Assembly (NCBI RefSeq): GCF_000162875.1 | Contig: NZ_GG700631.1 | Span: forward strand, 110,258-174,257 | Reading direction: 5' to 3' | DNA: 64,000 bases | From: Slackia exigua ATCC 700122 | GTDB lineage: Bacteria > Actinomycetota > Coriobacteriia > Coriobacteriales > Eggerthellaceae | Part shown: one piece after another, positions 8,602 through 18,600 of the stretch | Position numbering within the stretch: position 1 is the first letter of the stretch | How the letters are laid out: each line of letters begins with the position of its first letter | Program-made: the position numbers and the translations under genes | Notes under the pieces: generated by a model | Seen by the model: only the letters and a program-made list of their open reading frames with translations | Databases searched by the model: none | Told to the model about the DNA's origin: nothing

Positions 8602-9678
8602 TCATGCGCTCGGCAGGCTTCTTCCTGCACAACCAGACCGTTTTCGGAACTCGGAAGGCGTCAGGCCCGTTTCGCGCTTGAACGCGGCGGCGAATTTGCT
8701 CGGATTGCCGTACCCTGCGGCGCACGCCGCAGCCGACACGCTCTTTCCCTGTTCAAGCATTCCTTGAGCCAAGCGGATCCGACGACGGCGCGCATACGAG
8801 GCGATCGTCATGCCGTACACCTTTTCGAAATAGCCGTTGAGCGTGGTTGCGGAAACGCCCATATCGAAGGCCATGTCACGCGCATCATGAGGTTGGGCGG
8901 GCGCGGATTCTATCAGATCGTGCGCCGTCTTCGCCATGCGCAATTGCATCGGTGCAAGCAGCGTCTGAGGCTTCGCCAGACTGCAATCGCGACGAGACAG
9001 CGCCCAAAGAAGCTCGAGCACCGCAAGCTTCGCCTGCGTCCAGTCGCCCGACCGGACCGCCGATCCCGCACGTTTCATCTGGCCGATAAGCTCCTCGTCG
9101 CCTGAGAACACCGCCGAGGAGCCCATCCGGCGCCATGCGCCGACCACGTCGGGATCCATCTCGCGCAAAAGGCCGAACTCAGGTTCGTCGACGACCGCCG
9201 CGCACACGAACACCTCGATGCCGACGTACCGCGCAAGCGGATAGCGAAACGAACGGGGCGGTTCGAATTTTCCGTTCGACGCGCAGGCGAAGCTCACGCA
9301 CACATCCGACTCGCCCACCACGGCAACGCCTACATGCGGGATGTCGGTTTCGCAGCGGCCTTCGATGCAATAGTTGATCGAAAACCACTCATCTGCATCC
9401 GAGCCTCCGAGGCTCTCCGAAGCCGAACCCGCCTGCACGGCGTTGCCGGCACGTCGCGCGGTTCCGCCGCCGAAAAACCGGCTTGCCGGCATCATGCTCG
9501 GACATTCCTCGCACGCGAAATCAACCAGGCATACCGCCACATGGGAAGAAAGCAGGTACCCCGTCATCGTGCCTTCCCCGATGGGATCGGACAGCTTCAG
9601 CTCCACCGCACGATCGCCCGGGAAGGAAAGCGCCATGCCTTTGTGGGTAACGAAGTCGAACGGCAGCGGATTCGGCAT
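8602..9678 (-). CDS. AraC-family transcriptional regulator
   Basis: Encodes 358 residues. The last 100 residues hold the double helix-turn-helix: AFDMGVSATTLNGYFEKVYG and VSAAACAAGYGNPSKFAAAF, followed by KRETGLTPSEFRK, which is diagnostic of AraC/XylS. The N-terminal 240 residues have no clear cupin motif and may sense a ligand; EWFSINYCIEGRCETDI resembles the sensor domain of the PchR/YsiA-like subgroup. GGAAGGGGACCC precedes the start. The gene converges with the MaoC-like gene and is divergent from feoA, so iron or hydratase control are both possible. Confidence 0.9.
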   Translation of the reverse strand: MPNPLPFDFVTHKGMALSFPGDRAVELKLSDPIGEGTMTGYLLSSHVAVCLVDFACEECPSMMPASRFFGGGTARRAGNAVQAGSASESLGGSDADEWFSINYCIEGRCETDIPHVGVAVVGESDVCVSFACASNGKFEPPRSFRYPLARYVGIEVFVCAAVVDEPEFGLLREMDPDVVGAWRRMGSSAVFSGDEELIGQMKRAGSAVRSGDWTQAKLAVLELLWALSRRDCSLAKPQTLLAPMQLRMAKTAHDLIESAPAQPHDARDMAFDMGVSATTLNGYFEKVYGMTIASYARRRRIRLAQGMLEQGKSVSAAACAAGYGNPSKFAAAFKRETGLTPSEFRKRSGCAGRSLPSA

Positions 9679-9703
9679 GGGTCCCCTTCCTTATTTTCAC
9701 GTG

Positions 9704-9774
9704 CTATCGATAGGATAACCGAGATATGGAGCTATCTAAGTCAAATGGAGTTGCAGCCATATGACTTCTTAGAT
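9704..9774. promoter_or_regulatory. feoA upstream region with dyad elements
   Basis: The divergent araC/feoA gap is AT-richer than its surroundings. It contains the palindrome CTATCGATAG (9704-9713) and an imperfect inverted pair ATCTAAGTCA (9734-9743) and TGACTTCTTAGAT (9762-9774). Either could be a metalloregulator site, but neither matches the DtxR or Fur consensus well. Confidence 0.3.
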
Positions 9775-9833
9775 ATTCTCGCCAAACTAACAGGTACTTT
9801 GCAATGTGCCTTATTCGATTGAAGGAAACGATC

Positions 9834-10058
9834 ATGAAACTCAGCGAAATGGAAACGGGGCGAAAAGGAACAATCGCATCCGTTTCGGGGACAGACCGTT
9901 TCGTGTCGCACGTAACGGCCATCGGACTTACCGAAGGCTGCCGCATCGAGATAGTGCAGAACGCCAAGCGGCGTCCGCTGCTCGTGTTCGAACGAGACAG
10001 CGTGGTGGCCCTCGACCGGACCGATTGCAAGAACATCGAAGTGGACGTGCTCTCATGA
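9834..10058 (+). CDS. feoA: FeoA, ferrous iron transport accessory protein
   Basis: Encodes 74 residues, an SH3-like fold: KLSEMETGRKGTIASVSG, then ITAIGLTEG-type core (TAIGLTEGCRIEIVQNAKRR) and a closing ERDSVVALDRTDCKNIEV strand. FeoA binds the cytoplasmic side of FeoB and modulates its GTPase. GAAGGAAA precedes this ATG; the earlier ATG at 9804 has none. The stop overlaps the feoB start (ATGA), so the two are coupled. Confidence 0.93.
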   Translation: MKLSEMETGRKGTIASVSGTDRFVSHVTAIGLTEGCRIEIVQNAKRRPLLVFERDSVVALDRTDCKNIEVDVLS

Positions 10059-11995
10059 GCTGCGAATCCTGCGCAAGCACGACACCCTCTTGCGAGCATT
10101 GCTCGCATGGTTCGGTTGAGTTCACGAAACGCGGCGATGCGTGCATAGCGCTTCTGGGACAGCCGAACTCAGGTAAATCGACCCTGTTCAACGGCCTTAC
10201 CGGGTCACGTCAACACGTGGGGAACTGGCCCGGAAAGACGGTCGAGCGCAAAGAGGGCGAATTCCTCCGCAACGGCAGAACGTACCAGGTCGTCGATCTG
10301 CCCGGTGCCTACGGGCTTGCGGCGAACTCGCCCGAAGAGCAGATAACCGCCGATTTCGTGGCATCGGGGGCGGCCGACGTGACGCTCGTGATGGCCGACG
10401 CCTCCCAGCTTGAGCGCAGCTTGTATATGCTGACCGATTTCGCGTGCACCGCACACGACGCACCATGCGTGCTCGTGCTCAATCTCATGGATGTGGCCGA
10501 ACAGCAAGGCAAGCGCATCGACGCGAAGAAGATCGAGCAGCGCCTCGGCGTTCCTGTCGTGCCGTTCGTGGCGGCTGAAACTTCGAACTACGACGCGCTG
10601 CTCGAAGCCATCGATCGCGCGTTGCGCGAGAAGCCCCTCCTGAACACCGAACTGCTGAACGCCGAGATATCCTGCCGCGCCGACACCATCCAAGGACGCG
10701 GCGCAGCGAAGTTCGCCTGGATCGAACAGATCATCGAAGGCGCCGAAACCGCGCCGAAGGAGGCTCACGCGCTTTCCCGTTTCGACCGCCTGGCCACCGC
10801 ATCGCGCGCATCGAAGCCGCTTGCCATCGCCATGATCTTGGTCGGCTTCGTGCTCGCGTTCATCCCAGCGACGCCCATCATGCTTCTAGGAAGCGGCATA
10901 TCCAGTCTGGGCCAGATGGCGGCCGCCGCACTCATCGACGCAGGAGCGCCGGCGATCCTTGCCAACATGCTCTGGGGCGTCGTCGCCAACAGCCTGTGTT
11001 TCGCCGTCATGATGACGGGCTACGTCTTCGGCATCAACCTCGTGTTCCTTGCGTACGAGGAATGGGGCTACATGGCGCGCATCTCCTACGTGTTCGACGA
11101 GACGCTTTCGCATTTCGGCCTGCAAGGCAAATCGCTCATGCCGTTTCTCATGTGCTTCGGCTGCACCATGGGAGGCGTCTCGGGCGCGCGCGTGATCGAC
11201 TCGTGGGGCCAGCGTATGCTCACGATGATGATGGCTTGGGCCATTCCATGCGGTGCCACCTGGGGTATCGTGCCTGTGCTGGCCGTGATCTTCTTCGGCG
11301 CGGGAGCCCCGCTTGTGATCGTTGCCATATTCGCCGTAAGCCTGCTGCTCATGTGGCTCATCGGCATCATCTTCGGACCGCACCTCGTTCCCAAGGGCGA
11401 CCGGGCCGGACTCGTCATGGAGCTTCCTCCTTACCACAAGCCGCGCATGAAGAACGTGTTGCGCGGAGCCCTTATCAAATGCTGGAGCATGTTCCGCCGC
11501 GCATTCAAGGTGGTGGCGACGTTCACGCTGGTTATCTGGCTGCTCACCTACACCGCAAGCGGCAACGTGGAAGATTCCGCGCTCTACGCCATCGGTACGG
11601 CGATCGAACCGATGACGCGTATCTTCGGCATGGGCTGGGAAACGTTCACCGCCTGGTTCTGCGCGTTGGCCATCAAGGAATCGGCCGTAGGCGTGTTCTC
11701 CGCGCTGTTCGCAGGAGGATCGACTCCCAACGAGGCCATCGTGGGCGCCGTCACAGGCTCGGCATTCGTGGCGTCCAACATCGGCGAGCTCATCGCCGCG
11801 CATATCTCGGCGCCCGAGGCGCTCGCGTTCATCTTCGCATTCACGTTCAACGTGCCGTGCGCCGCAAGCTGCTCTATGACCGTCGCCGAAGCGCATTCTC
11901 CGAAGTGGGTTGCCGTGACCGTCGCGTTCTATATCTGCGCATCCCTGCTTTTAGGATGCGCCGCCTATCACGTGGGATCGCTGCTGTTCGGGTAA
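10055..11995 (+). CDS. feoB: FeoB ferrous iron transporter
   Basis: Encodes 646 residues. The N-terminal G domain has G1 GQPNSGKST (residues 35-43), the HVGNWPGKTVE switch, G3 DLPGAYGL, and G4 NLMD. A helical insertion follows to about 240, then about ten membrane segments with the two Gate motifs (SLMPFLMCFGCTMGGVSGAR and the FTFNVPCAASCSMTVAE region) whose cysteines line the iron path. It imports Fe2+ under anoxic conditions. Unusually, residues 1-20 before the G domain contain four cysteines (CESC and CEHC). It is translationally coupled to feoA by a 4-bp overlap. Confidence 0.97.
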   Translation: MSCESCASTTPSCEHCSHGSVEFTKRGDACIALLGQPNSGKSTLFNGLTGSRQHVGNWPGKTVERKEGEFLRNGRTYQVVDLPGAYGLAANSPEEQITADFVASGAADVTLVMADASQLERSLYMLTDFACTAHDAPCVLVLNLMDVAEQQGKRIDAKKIEQRLGVPVVPFVAAETSNYDALLEAIDRALREKPLLNTELLNAEISCRADTIQGRGAAKFAWIEQIIEGAETAPKEAHALSRFDRLATASRASKPLAIAMILVGFVLAFIPATPIMLLGSGISSLGQMAAAALIDAGAPAILANMLWGVVANSLCFAVMMTGYVFGINLVFLAYEEWGYMARISYVFDETLSHFGLQGKSLMPFLMCFGCTMGGVSGARVIDSWGQRMLTMMMAWAIPCGATWGIVPVLAVIFFGAGAPLVIVAIFAVSLLLMWLIGIIFGPHLVPKGDRAGLVMELPPYHKPRMKNVLRGALIKCWSMFRRAFKVVATFTLVIWLLTYTASGNVEDSALYAIGTAIEPMTRIFGMGWETFTAWFCALAIKESAVGVFSALFAGGSTPNEAIVGAVTGSAFVASNIGELIAAHISAPEALAFIFAFTFNVPCAASCSMTVAEAHSPKWVAVTVAFYICASLLLGCAAYHVGSLLFG

Positions 11996-12014
11996 GCGAC
12001 TCTAAAAGCCGCTA

Positions 12015-12052
12015 CCCCGCTTCACGGGGAAGGAAACACCGTTCTTCCGGTG
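12015..12052. terminator. Two short GC hairpins between convergent genes
   Basis: CCCCG-CTTCA-CGGGG (12015-12029) and CACCG with CGGTG (12037-12052) lie between the convergent feoB and the 142-residue membrane protein gene. No T-run follows, so this is at best a weak bidirectional terminator. Confidence 0.3.
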
Positions 12053-12072
12053 GCTGCGGCCTGCAATCGCGG

Positions 12073-12501
12073 CTAAACGATGCCCTTTCTGGTTTCGATG
12101 ACGCCATAGAGATACAGCGCTGGAAGAATGGTGCCTACCGCGGCGTTTGCGATGGAGCCCGCCTCACCGGAGCCGAAAGAGGTGATGATGCCGCAGACGC
12201 CGAAGACCACGCTGATGATGCCCAGCACAAAAGCCAGGCTGTTCCTGCCGTTGCGCTTGGAGACCTTGAAGCCCACCACGCCCACGAAGAGGTTGAGGAG
12301 GCCGCCGAGGAAGGCGACGATGCCCACGATGGCCGCAACGCCGGCTGCAGCGTCGACATCTGCGTCGGCAGCAAGCACATAGACGCCCATCATCATGAAC
12401 AGGCCCGCGACCAAAGCGATGACGGCATAGACGATCAGGATGATCGACGTCACGCGAAGGATGCCGCTGCCGGCGGGCTTGTTGGTGCTGTTCTGATCCA
12501 T
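12073..12501 (-). CDS. Four-helix small membrane protein (DUF4064-like)
   Basis: Encodes 142 residues with about four transmembrane helices (near 16-40, 55-80, 88-108 and 115-135). The order is a short polar N-terminus, a glycine-rich second helix (AGVAAIVGIVAFLGGLLNLF) and KVSKRNGRNS before the third helix, reminiscent of DUF4064-type membrane proteins. AAGGAG seven bases upstream fixes the start. Its promoter region carries the 16-bp box shared with two other genes in this window (12593-12608), so it is probably co-regulated with the lipoprotein at 19885 and the protein at 23212. The function is unknown. Confidence 0.8.
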   Translation of the reverse strand: MDQNSTNKPAGSGILRVTSIILIVYAVIALVAGLFMMMGVYVLAADADVDAAAGVAAIVGIVAFLGGLLNLFVGVVGFKVSKRNGRNSLAFVLGIISVVFGVCGIITSFGSGEAGSIANAAVGTILPALYLYGVIETRKGIV

Positions 12502-12592
12502 TTGAAATCTCCTTGATCTGCATCTCTCCTGGGCTCAGGGCATCGAGCCCCCATTCGACAGGACATGCTAAAAGGCAGCGTCGCCCGCTGCA

Positions 12593-12608
12593 TCATCCCA
12601 AAGTATGA
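12593..12608 (-). promoter_or_regulatory. Conserved box, copy A: TCATCCCAAAGTATGA
   Basis: One of three exact copies of the 16-mer in the window (reads TCATACTTTGGGATGA in the direction of transcription). It ends 91 bp before the start of the membrane protein gene at 12501. A TAGCAT hexamer (-10-like) lies 22 bp beyond the box. The box also contains the last codons and stop of the giant surface-protein gene. TCAT and ATGA form short inverted arms around an 8-bp core. Confidence 0.6.
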
Positions 12609-15600
12609 GTAGCGCACGCCCGCTTCGAAGACGCAGCACCGATGATGATTGCGAGCGCAGCGATCGCACCAAGCGCGAGAGCCGCGATCGGAGTCGTATC
12701 GCCTGTGGCGACGATCTTCGTCGCACGCTGCGCAGCCTGATCGCCTGCAGCCGCAGGAGCCTGGGCGCGCCACACCGCCGTGAACGTATGGTCGCCTTCA
12801 ACCTGATATTCATCTCCCGGCTGGTAACTGGAACCGTGCCATTCGACAAACCTGTAGCCGTCGCGTATGGGAGCTTCAGGCAGCGTGATCGCTTGACCTT
12901 CGCGCACCTGCCACACAATCGGATCTTCGCTGCCGTTAAGCGTGCCGCCATCAAGATCGAAGGTGATGGTGCGCATCGGCAGACCATCATTCGTGATGGT
13001 CAACGTTCCAGGCACGTAGACCACGTTGTACACGCCCTGGACGCTCTCGCCTGTAACGGTAATCCGATAGACGCCCTCGGTCTCGCCCTCCTCACGGGAG
13101 AATTCGTATTCAACAGTATCGGAACCCAGCGTGCCGACTACCTGAGCGGTGAACTCCGGGTCTTTCGCGCCGACGGGCTTGACCAGGTTGTCGGCGGCCA
13201 CTACCACGTTCACGGGTTCGTCGGGCGCCGTCACGACAAGCGTGCCCTCGGCGGTCTTGGCGTTGTAGCCGAATGCGGACGCGCGAACGGCATAGTCCAC
13301 CTCGCCGACGTCTTTGATGGAGGGAGCAGTAGCGCTCCACGTGTCTCCGCCATCCACGCTGTACTCGAACGTGGCGCCGTCCACGTTGGCGGTGCACTCC
13401 GCCGTGTGGATCCGGCCATCGTAGACAGCCGAGTAGTTGCCGGCCGTGACCGTAAGCGCATCGGACGTTTCAACCGTCAGCGTGCCGATCTTTTCGCGTA
13501 TGCGGTAGTTCTGCTCTTTGGCGGTCCCGTCCCACGTCAACGTATAGGTATCAAGCGTCGAGCCCGGGTCGGTCAGGGTACCCGTGGCTGCAAGGGTCGC
13601 GGTCTCGGAACCTATCAGGCCTTCCATAGATGCCGAACCCACCAGCGGGCTTCCGTCGTACGCTTTGGTTGCCGAGGTGGTCTCGATCAGCAAGCGAGCC
13701 GGCTTGATCTTATACGTCGCGGAAACTTCACCCGTATACGCACCCGCGCCCGTAGCCGTCACCGTCACGCTGCCCGCATTGGTCGTGTCGCCGTCGTAGG
13801 AAAGCGTGTAGTCGGTGCCTGCAGCAAGCACGCGACCGCCCTCGCCCGTCACGGTCATGGCCTGCTCGTGCGGCCGGCCGTCATACGTCACGTCATCCGG
13901 GACGATTACGTCAAGGTTCGAGATGTCGTTTTCCAAGACCGTGAGCGTGCCCACATCCACGTTCGTCCGGTAATTCATGCGGTTTGCGGTGCCGTCCCAC
14001 GTCAGCTTGTAGCTGTTGGGAGACGATCCCACCTCGGTCTGGGTTCCTGTGGTTTTGAACGTAGCCGTTTCGCCCGCCGCAAGGCCGCTCATGCTGCCTT
14101 CGGCAGTGAGCGCAGACCCGTCGTACAGCCTGGCCGCACTGGGTGTCTTGATGGTAAGCTCTGCCGGCAGGATCTCGAGCTTGCGCACCACAGAGCCCGT
14201 ATAGTTGCCCGTGCCCGTCACCACCGCACGAGCGGTGCCGGCATTCGTCGCATCGCCTGCAACCGTTACGTCGTAGTCGGATTCGGACAAGGGCGAAGCG
14301 GAGCTTGCACCCGCTTTCACATCGGTTACCTGGATGTCGGATTCCGCGACGGCATGTGCGCGGCCGTTGTACACCACCGGCTCGACCTGGCCCACGGACA
14401 CGCGCGATGCATCGCGAAGCGAAGCCGGCGCAACCGTCAGCGTGCCAGGGGCGAACGTCACGTTGTAGTTGGCAGACTCGCCGCCGACGGCCGTAATCTC
14501 GCCCTCATACGTACCCGCATCAAGATCCGCGAACCCATCCGGGCCCGAAACTGCGGGAGCAGTGGTGAACACGCCGGCCACGGTATCGAACGAAGCCATT
14601 CCCGCATCCGCTTGCCGATTGGCGGGCAAGTCGGCGTCATATGTGAGCGCATATGCGGGCTCCGCCCCACCGTACACGCCCGTTGCGTCGGCTGCCGAAA
14701 TCACGACGTTGCGCTTGGCAACCTGCACGCGGGCTTGCGTCAGCGTAAGCCGGTAGTCCGCCAGATCATACGTGGTGCTTGCGCCACCTCCGCCTGCGCC
14801 GGCCGTGCGCCTGGCGATCTTGACGACAGCCGTGTCCGCAGGCGTCGCCGCATCCAAAGGCTGCGCTGCAAGCGCGTCGCGTATGCGAGCGGCTTCAGCG
14901 TCCGTGGCGTTGCCGATCGAAAGCACGTAGCGGGAAGGATCGGTCGGGATGGAACCGTACACGACGCTCGTCTGAGGTGCGCCGCCCGCTTCATCCATCA
15001 GCTGAGACGCAACGATGATCTCTTTTTTGGCAACGTCGATCTCGACGGTCGCCTCGACCGGTTCATACAGATCGCCCGTGCCGTCCGTCAGCGTGACTTT
15101 CACAAGAGCGCGGCCGGCATGCTTGATCGAAACGTTGCCTTGGTCGTCGACGGCAACGACCGCCTCCTTTCCGTCATCGACGACCTCGTACGTCCACATG
15201 TCATGATCGGTAGCGGGGACGGCCTGGGCGGAAAGCTTGAAGTCGGCATCGCCATACGTCTTGCGGTACGATGAGTCCACGTCTATCGTGCGAATGCTCT
15301 TCTCCTTGTCAAAGGTGCGCTCGGTCTGAGACGTCACGTAATTGGGAGAAGCGAACGTGGCGCTTACCTTGTACGTTCCCGCAGGCACGTTCTCGACCGT
15401 GAATTGAGCCGTATACGTAGTGCCAGTCGCCGTTGCGACATCGACCACGCGCGTTTCGGTCGAACCCTCGACGGTAAACGTCACGCTGCCGGCAGCTTCA
15501 TGCAGCCCTGAAACCGTGGCCGTCACGGTGGAAGCGGCACCGGACTCGTGCGCCGTCAAAACGACCGTGGTCGGCGCAGGCGAAATCACGAAGTCCTCGC

Positions 15601-18600
15601 TTATGCTCGCTTCGGAATAGTTGCCTGACGCAGCCACCTGTGCCGTCACGGTATAGTCTCCCGCTTCGGTCGGAGGAACGACCGCGTTGTACGTCTTGTC
15701 AGTTGCCGTGTGCCCTCTATAGCTCAACCTCACGTCGCCGGGACTGTTCGTATAGACCTCAGGATGTACCGCTGGCTGTCCGTCATACGTTTTCGAGGGC
15801 GAATCCATGAAGCTGATGAACGTATCGATGGCCTCTACATTGCCGGTATAGGTTGCCGTATGGTTCCAATAGCGCTCATCGTCCTGATCGGCGGCCGTGC
15901 TCTCGGCGGTAACCGTATACGGACCTGCTGCCGTGGCGGCCATATCGACGCTCGCGCCAGGAGATGCGGTGGATGCCGCGTTCGCAACGCGTGCGGCTCC
16001 CGTGGACGTGAACGTCCAGCCCGTATCGCCAAGCGATGCATCGTCGAGGCTGAGCGTGAAGGGATTGCCCACGGTGATCTTTTTCGAAAGCGGAATGAAC
16101 TCGGCCGTGCCGCCCGTCTTCAGCCAGCCGGAACCGTCCGTCTTGGTGGTGCCCCAGAAATACTCGCTTTCCGGAATGCCGTCGCCGAAACGCGAGTAGT
16201 GCAGGGTGGCGTGCTGAGCATCTGCATCGGACGCAGGAAGATACGACCATACGCGCGCACTATCGAAGTGCGAATACATATCGTTCGTCCCGTAATGCGC
16301 AGCGGTCGCGATGCCATCCGGATCGACGGGCACGTTGGGCGCGATCGCCTTCAACGTGGTTCGATGCACGCGTTCGTCAGCGGAGTTCTTGGCACCCGTC
16401 AGCTGAGCGCTGATGCTTCCGCCATCGATGATCGGCGAATCGACGTTCCACGTATCGGCAAGAATGGTGCCGCCCGTTACGTTCCAAACGCCGGTGCCCT
16501 TGTTTTCAGTACCGACGCCGCAGCCGATATCGTCGGCGCCGGAGCCGCCTGCAACCGCTTCGATATAGCCGCCGATCACCGTGAATCCGTTGATCCTATC
16601 GCTATGCGACTTACCCGAACGTGCGGCGCCCACGCCGATGCCAGGGCCTGCTCCCGCAGCGCCGGCTCCGATTCCGCCGCCCTTGGCGTACACGTATCCG
16701 CCCGAAACGGCAACCGACACGCCTTCGGAGCCGGGCTGCACCGCCCCTTCGGTCGCTGCGCCCGAACCGATGCCGGCGGCGCCTCTGCCACCCGTTGCCT
16801 TAACGAAATTGGTGAACCCATGGTTGCTGGAAACTTCCGGGTCCTGGACCGTGGTAAGGGAGATGTCTATCGTTTTGACCGCCGCGCCGAAAGATCCGCC
16901 GATGCCCGCACTGCGATCGCCGCCCGTTGCCGTCACTTGGCTTGCACCCGAAATGGCAATCGTATGATCCATATAGAGGGAACCCGTGACAGCGGTCTCT
17001 CGACAGCCTGTGCCGATTCCGGCGCCGTCCCCTCCGCCCTTGGCGTCGACCACGCTGTCCGCGATCGTGATGTCTCCGTCGACCGAGCCGTTGCGGGCGC
17101 CGCCGATGCCTGCGCCGCCATAGCTTCCGCCACGAGCCGTCACGTTGGAATCGGCGATCGAGATGGTGCTCGTCTTGATTCCGGCCGTCTTGATGATATT
17201 GGCGATGCCCTCGCTGATGTCGTACACATCGAGCATGCGGGTATCGATGCCGCCCGAGCCGATGCCCGCGCCCGTATGCTTGCCCGTTGCGACAACCGTG
17301 GAATCGGAAATCTCTATAGGCCCGCAGTTCGCAAACGAACCCGCGCCGATGCCTGCGGCACCCTTGTATTTGTCGTTGCCCGCAGTCGATGTAACGGTGC
17401 TGCCCTTGATGGCGATCTTATCCACATGCGAATTCCCGCCGCACCCGATGCCGGGAGACGCGGCAATGTAGTAAACCCAGATGCCTTTATCGGGGGGAGG
17501 TGCCTGCACCTTGCTTTCGCCGCCGACGGAACCGGTGGCTGTCACGGTAGAATCGCGAATGGTAATGGAATCCGTGCTGCCATTATGTATGGCCGTGATA
17601 TCGGAAGCCGCTTCATTGAGCGCACCGCCGTTGCCAATGCCCGGACCCCCGCTGATGCCGTTCGCCACAACGGTGGAACCGGTAATGGCGATGCTGCCGG
17701 CGCTGCCTTCAAGGCCGGCACCGATGCCGGTTGCGGCTTCGCCCTCGTCGTTTTTAGCCAAAACAGGCTGGACGGGGGTGGCCGTTATGTTGCTGTCCGT
17801 AATGGTGATGGCCCGAACGTCGCCATGATAGCCCACGCCGATGCAGGTTCCCACGTAATCCGTGTCGGAAAGGGAGATGGACCCGACATCGCTCCTTTGT
17901 CCGGTGGCGCCGATGCCCACTTGCCGACCCTTGCCGTTGGTTATGGCATATCCGTCCTTGTCGCGCTCTTGAGTCTCGATAGCGCAGTTATCGATCGTGA
18001 TTTTTTCGATATCGCCATGTTCGGCGGTTCCGATCGCTGCCGCATGCGTGGATGGCGTAGCGGTGATGGTTGCGTTTTTCAGGGTGATATCGCCGACATG
18101 TCCGCTGCCGCCACCGATTGCCGCGCAGCAATCCGGATGGTCGTTGCCGCTGTTTCTGTAGGACGCGGCATGTACGATCAGCTTGCGGACGCCGGCAGCG
18201 CCTTCTATGGTGATCGCACCGGCGGATTCCGCATCGGCAGACCCGATGCCGGACGCATAGTCGTCGCCTTCGGCGTGTATCGTGCCTGTTCCGGAAATGG
18301 AGATCGTTCCAGACTCGTCGTTGCCCGATCCGATGCCCGCACCGTCGTTCGTGCCCTTTGCGTTGATGGTGCCGCCGTCCATGGCGATTTCGATGTCACC
18401 CGATTCACCATTGCCCGAACCGATGCCTGCACCGTTTTCTCCGCCTTGCGCGTTGATGGTGGCCGAATCTGCGGTCGAGATCTTGATGGGGCTCTTGCCC
18501 GTCGGATAATTGCCTGCAGCGCCGCCGATGCCCGCGCCAGACTCTCCGCCATGCGCGGTGATGGTGCTTTCGCCCTTGGCGGAAATAGTGATGGTTCCGA

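Noticed and set aside
9704-9713. CTATCGATAG palindrome as a DtxR/IdeR box for feoAB
   Set aside because: It does not match the TTAGGTTAGCC-type consensus and short palindromes of this kind occur by chance.
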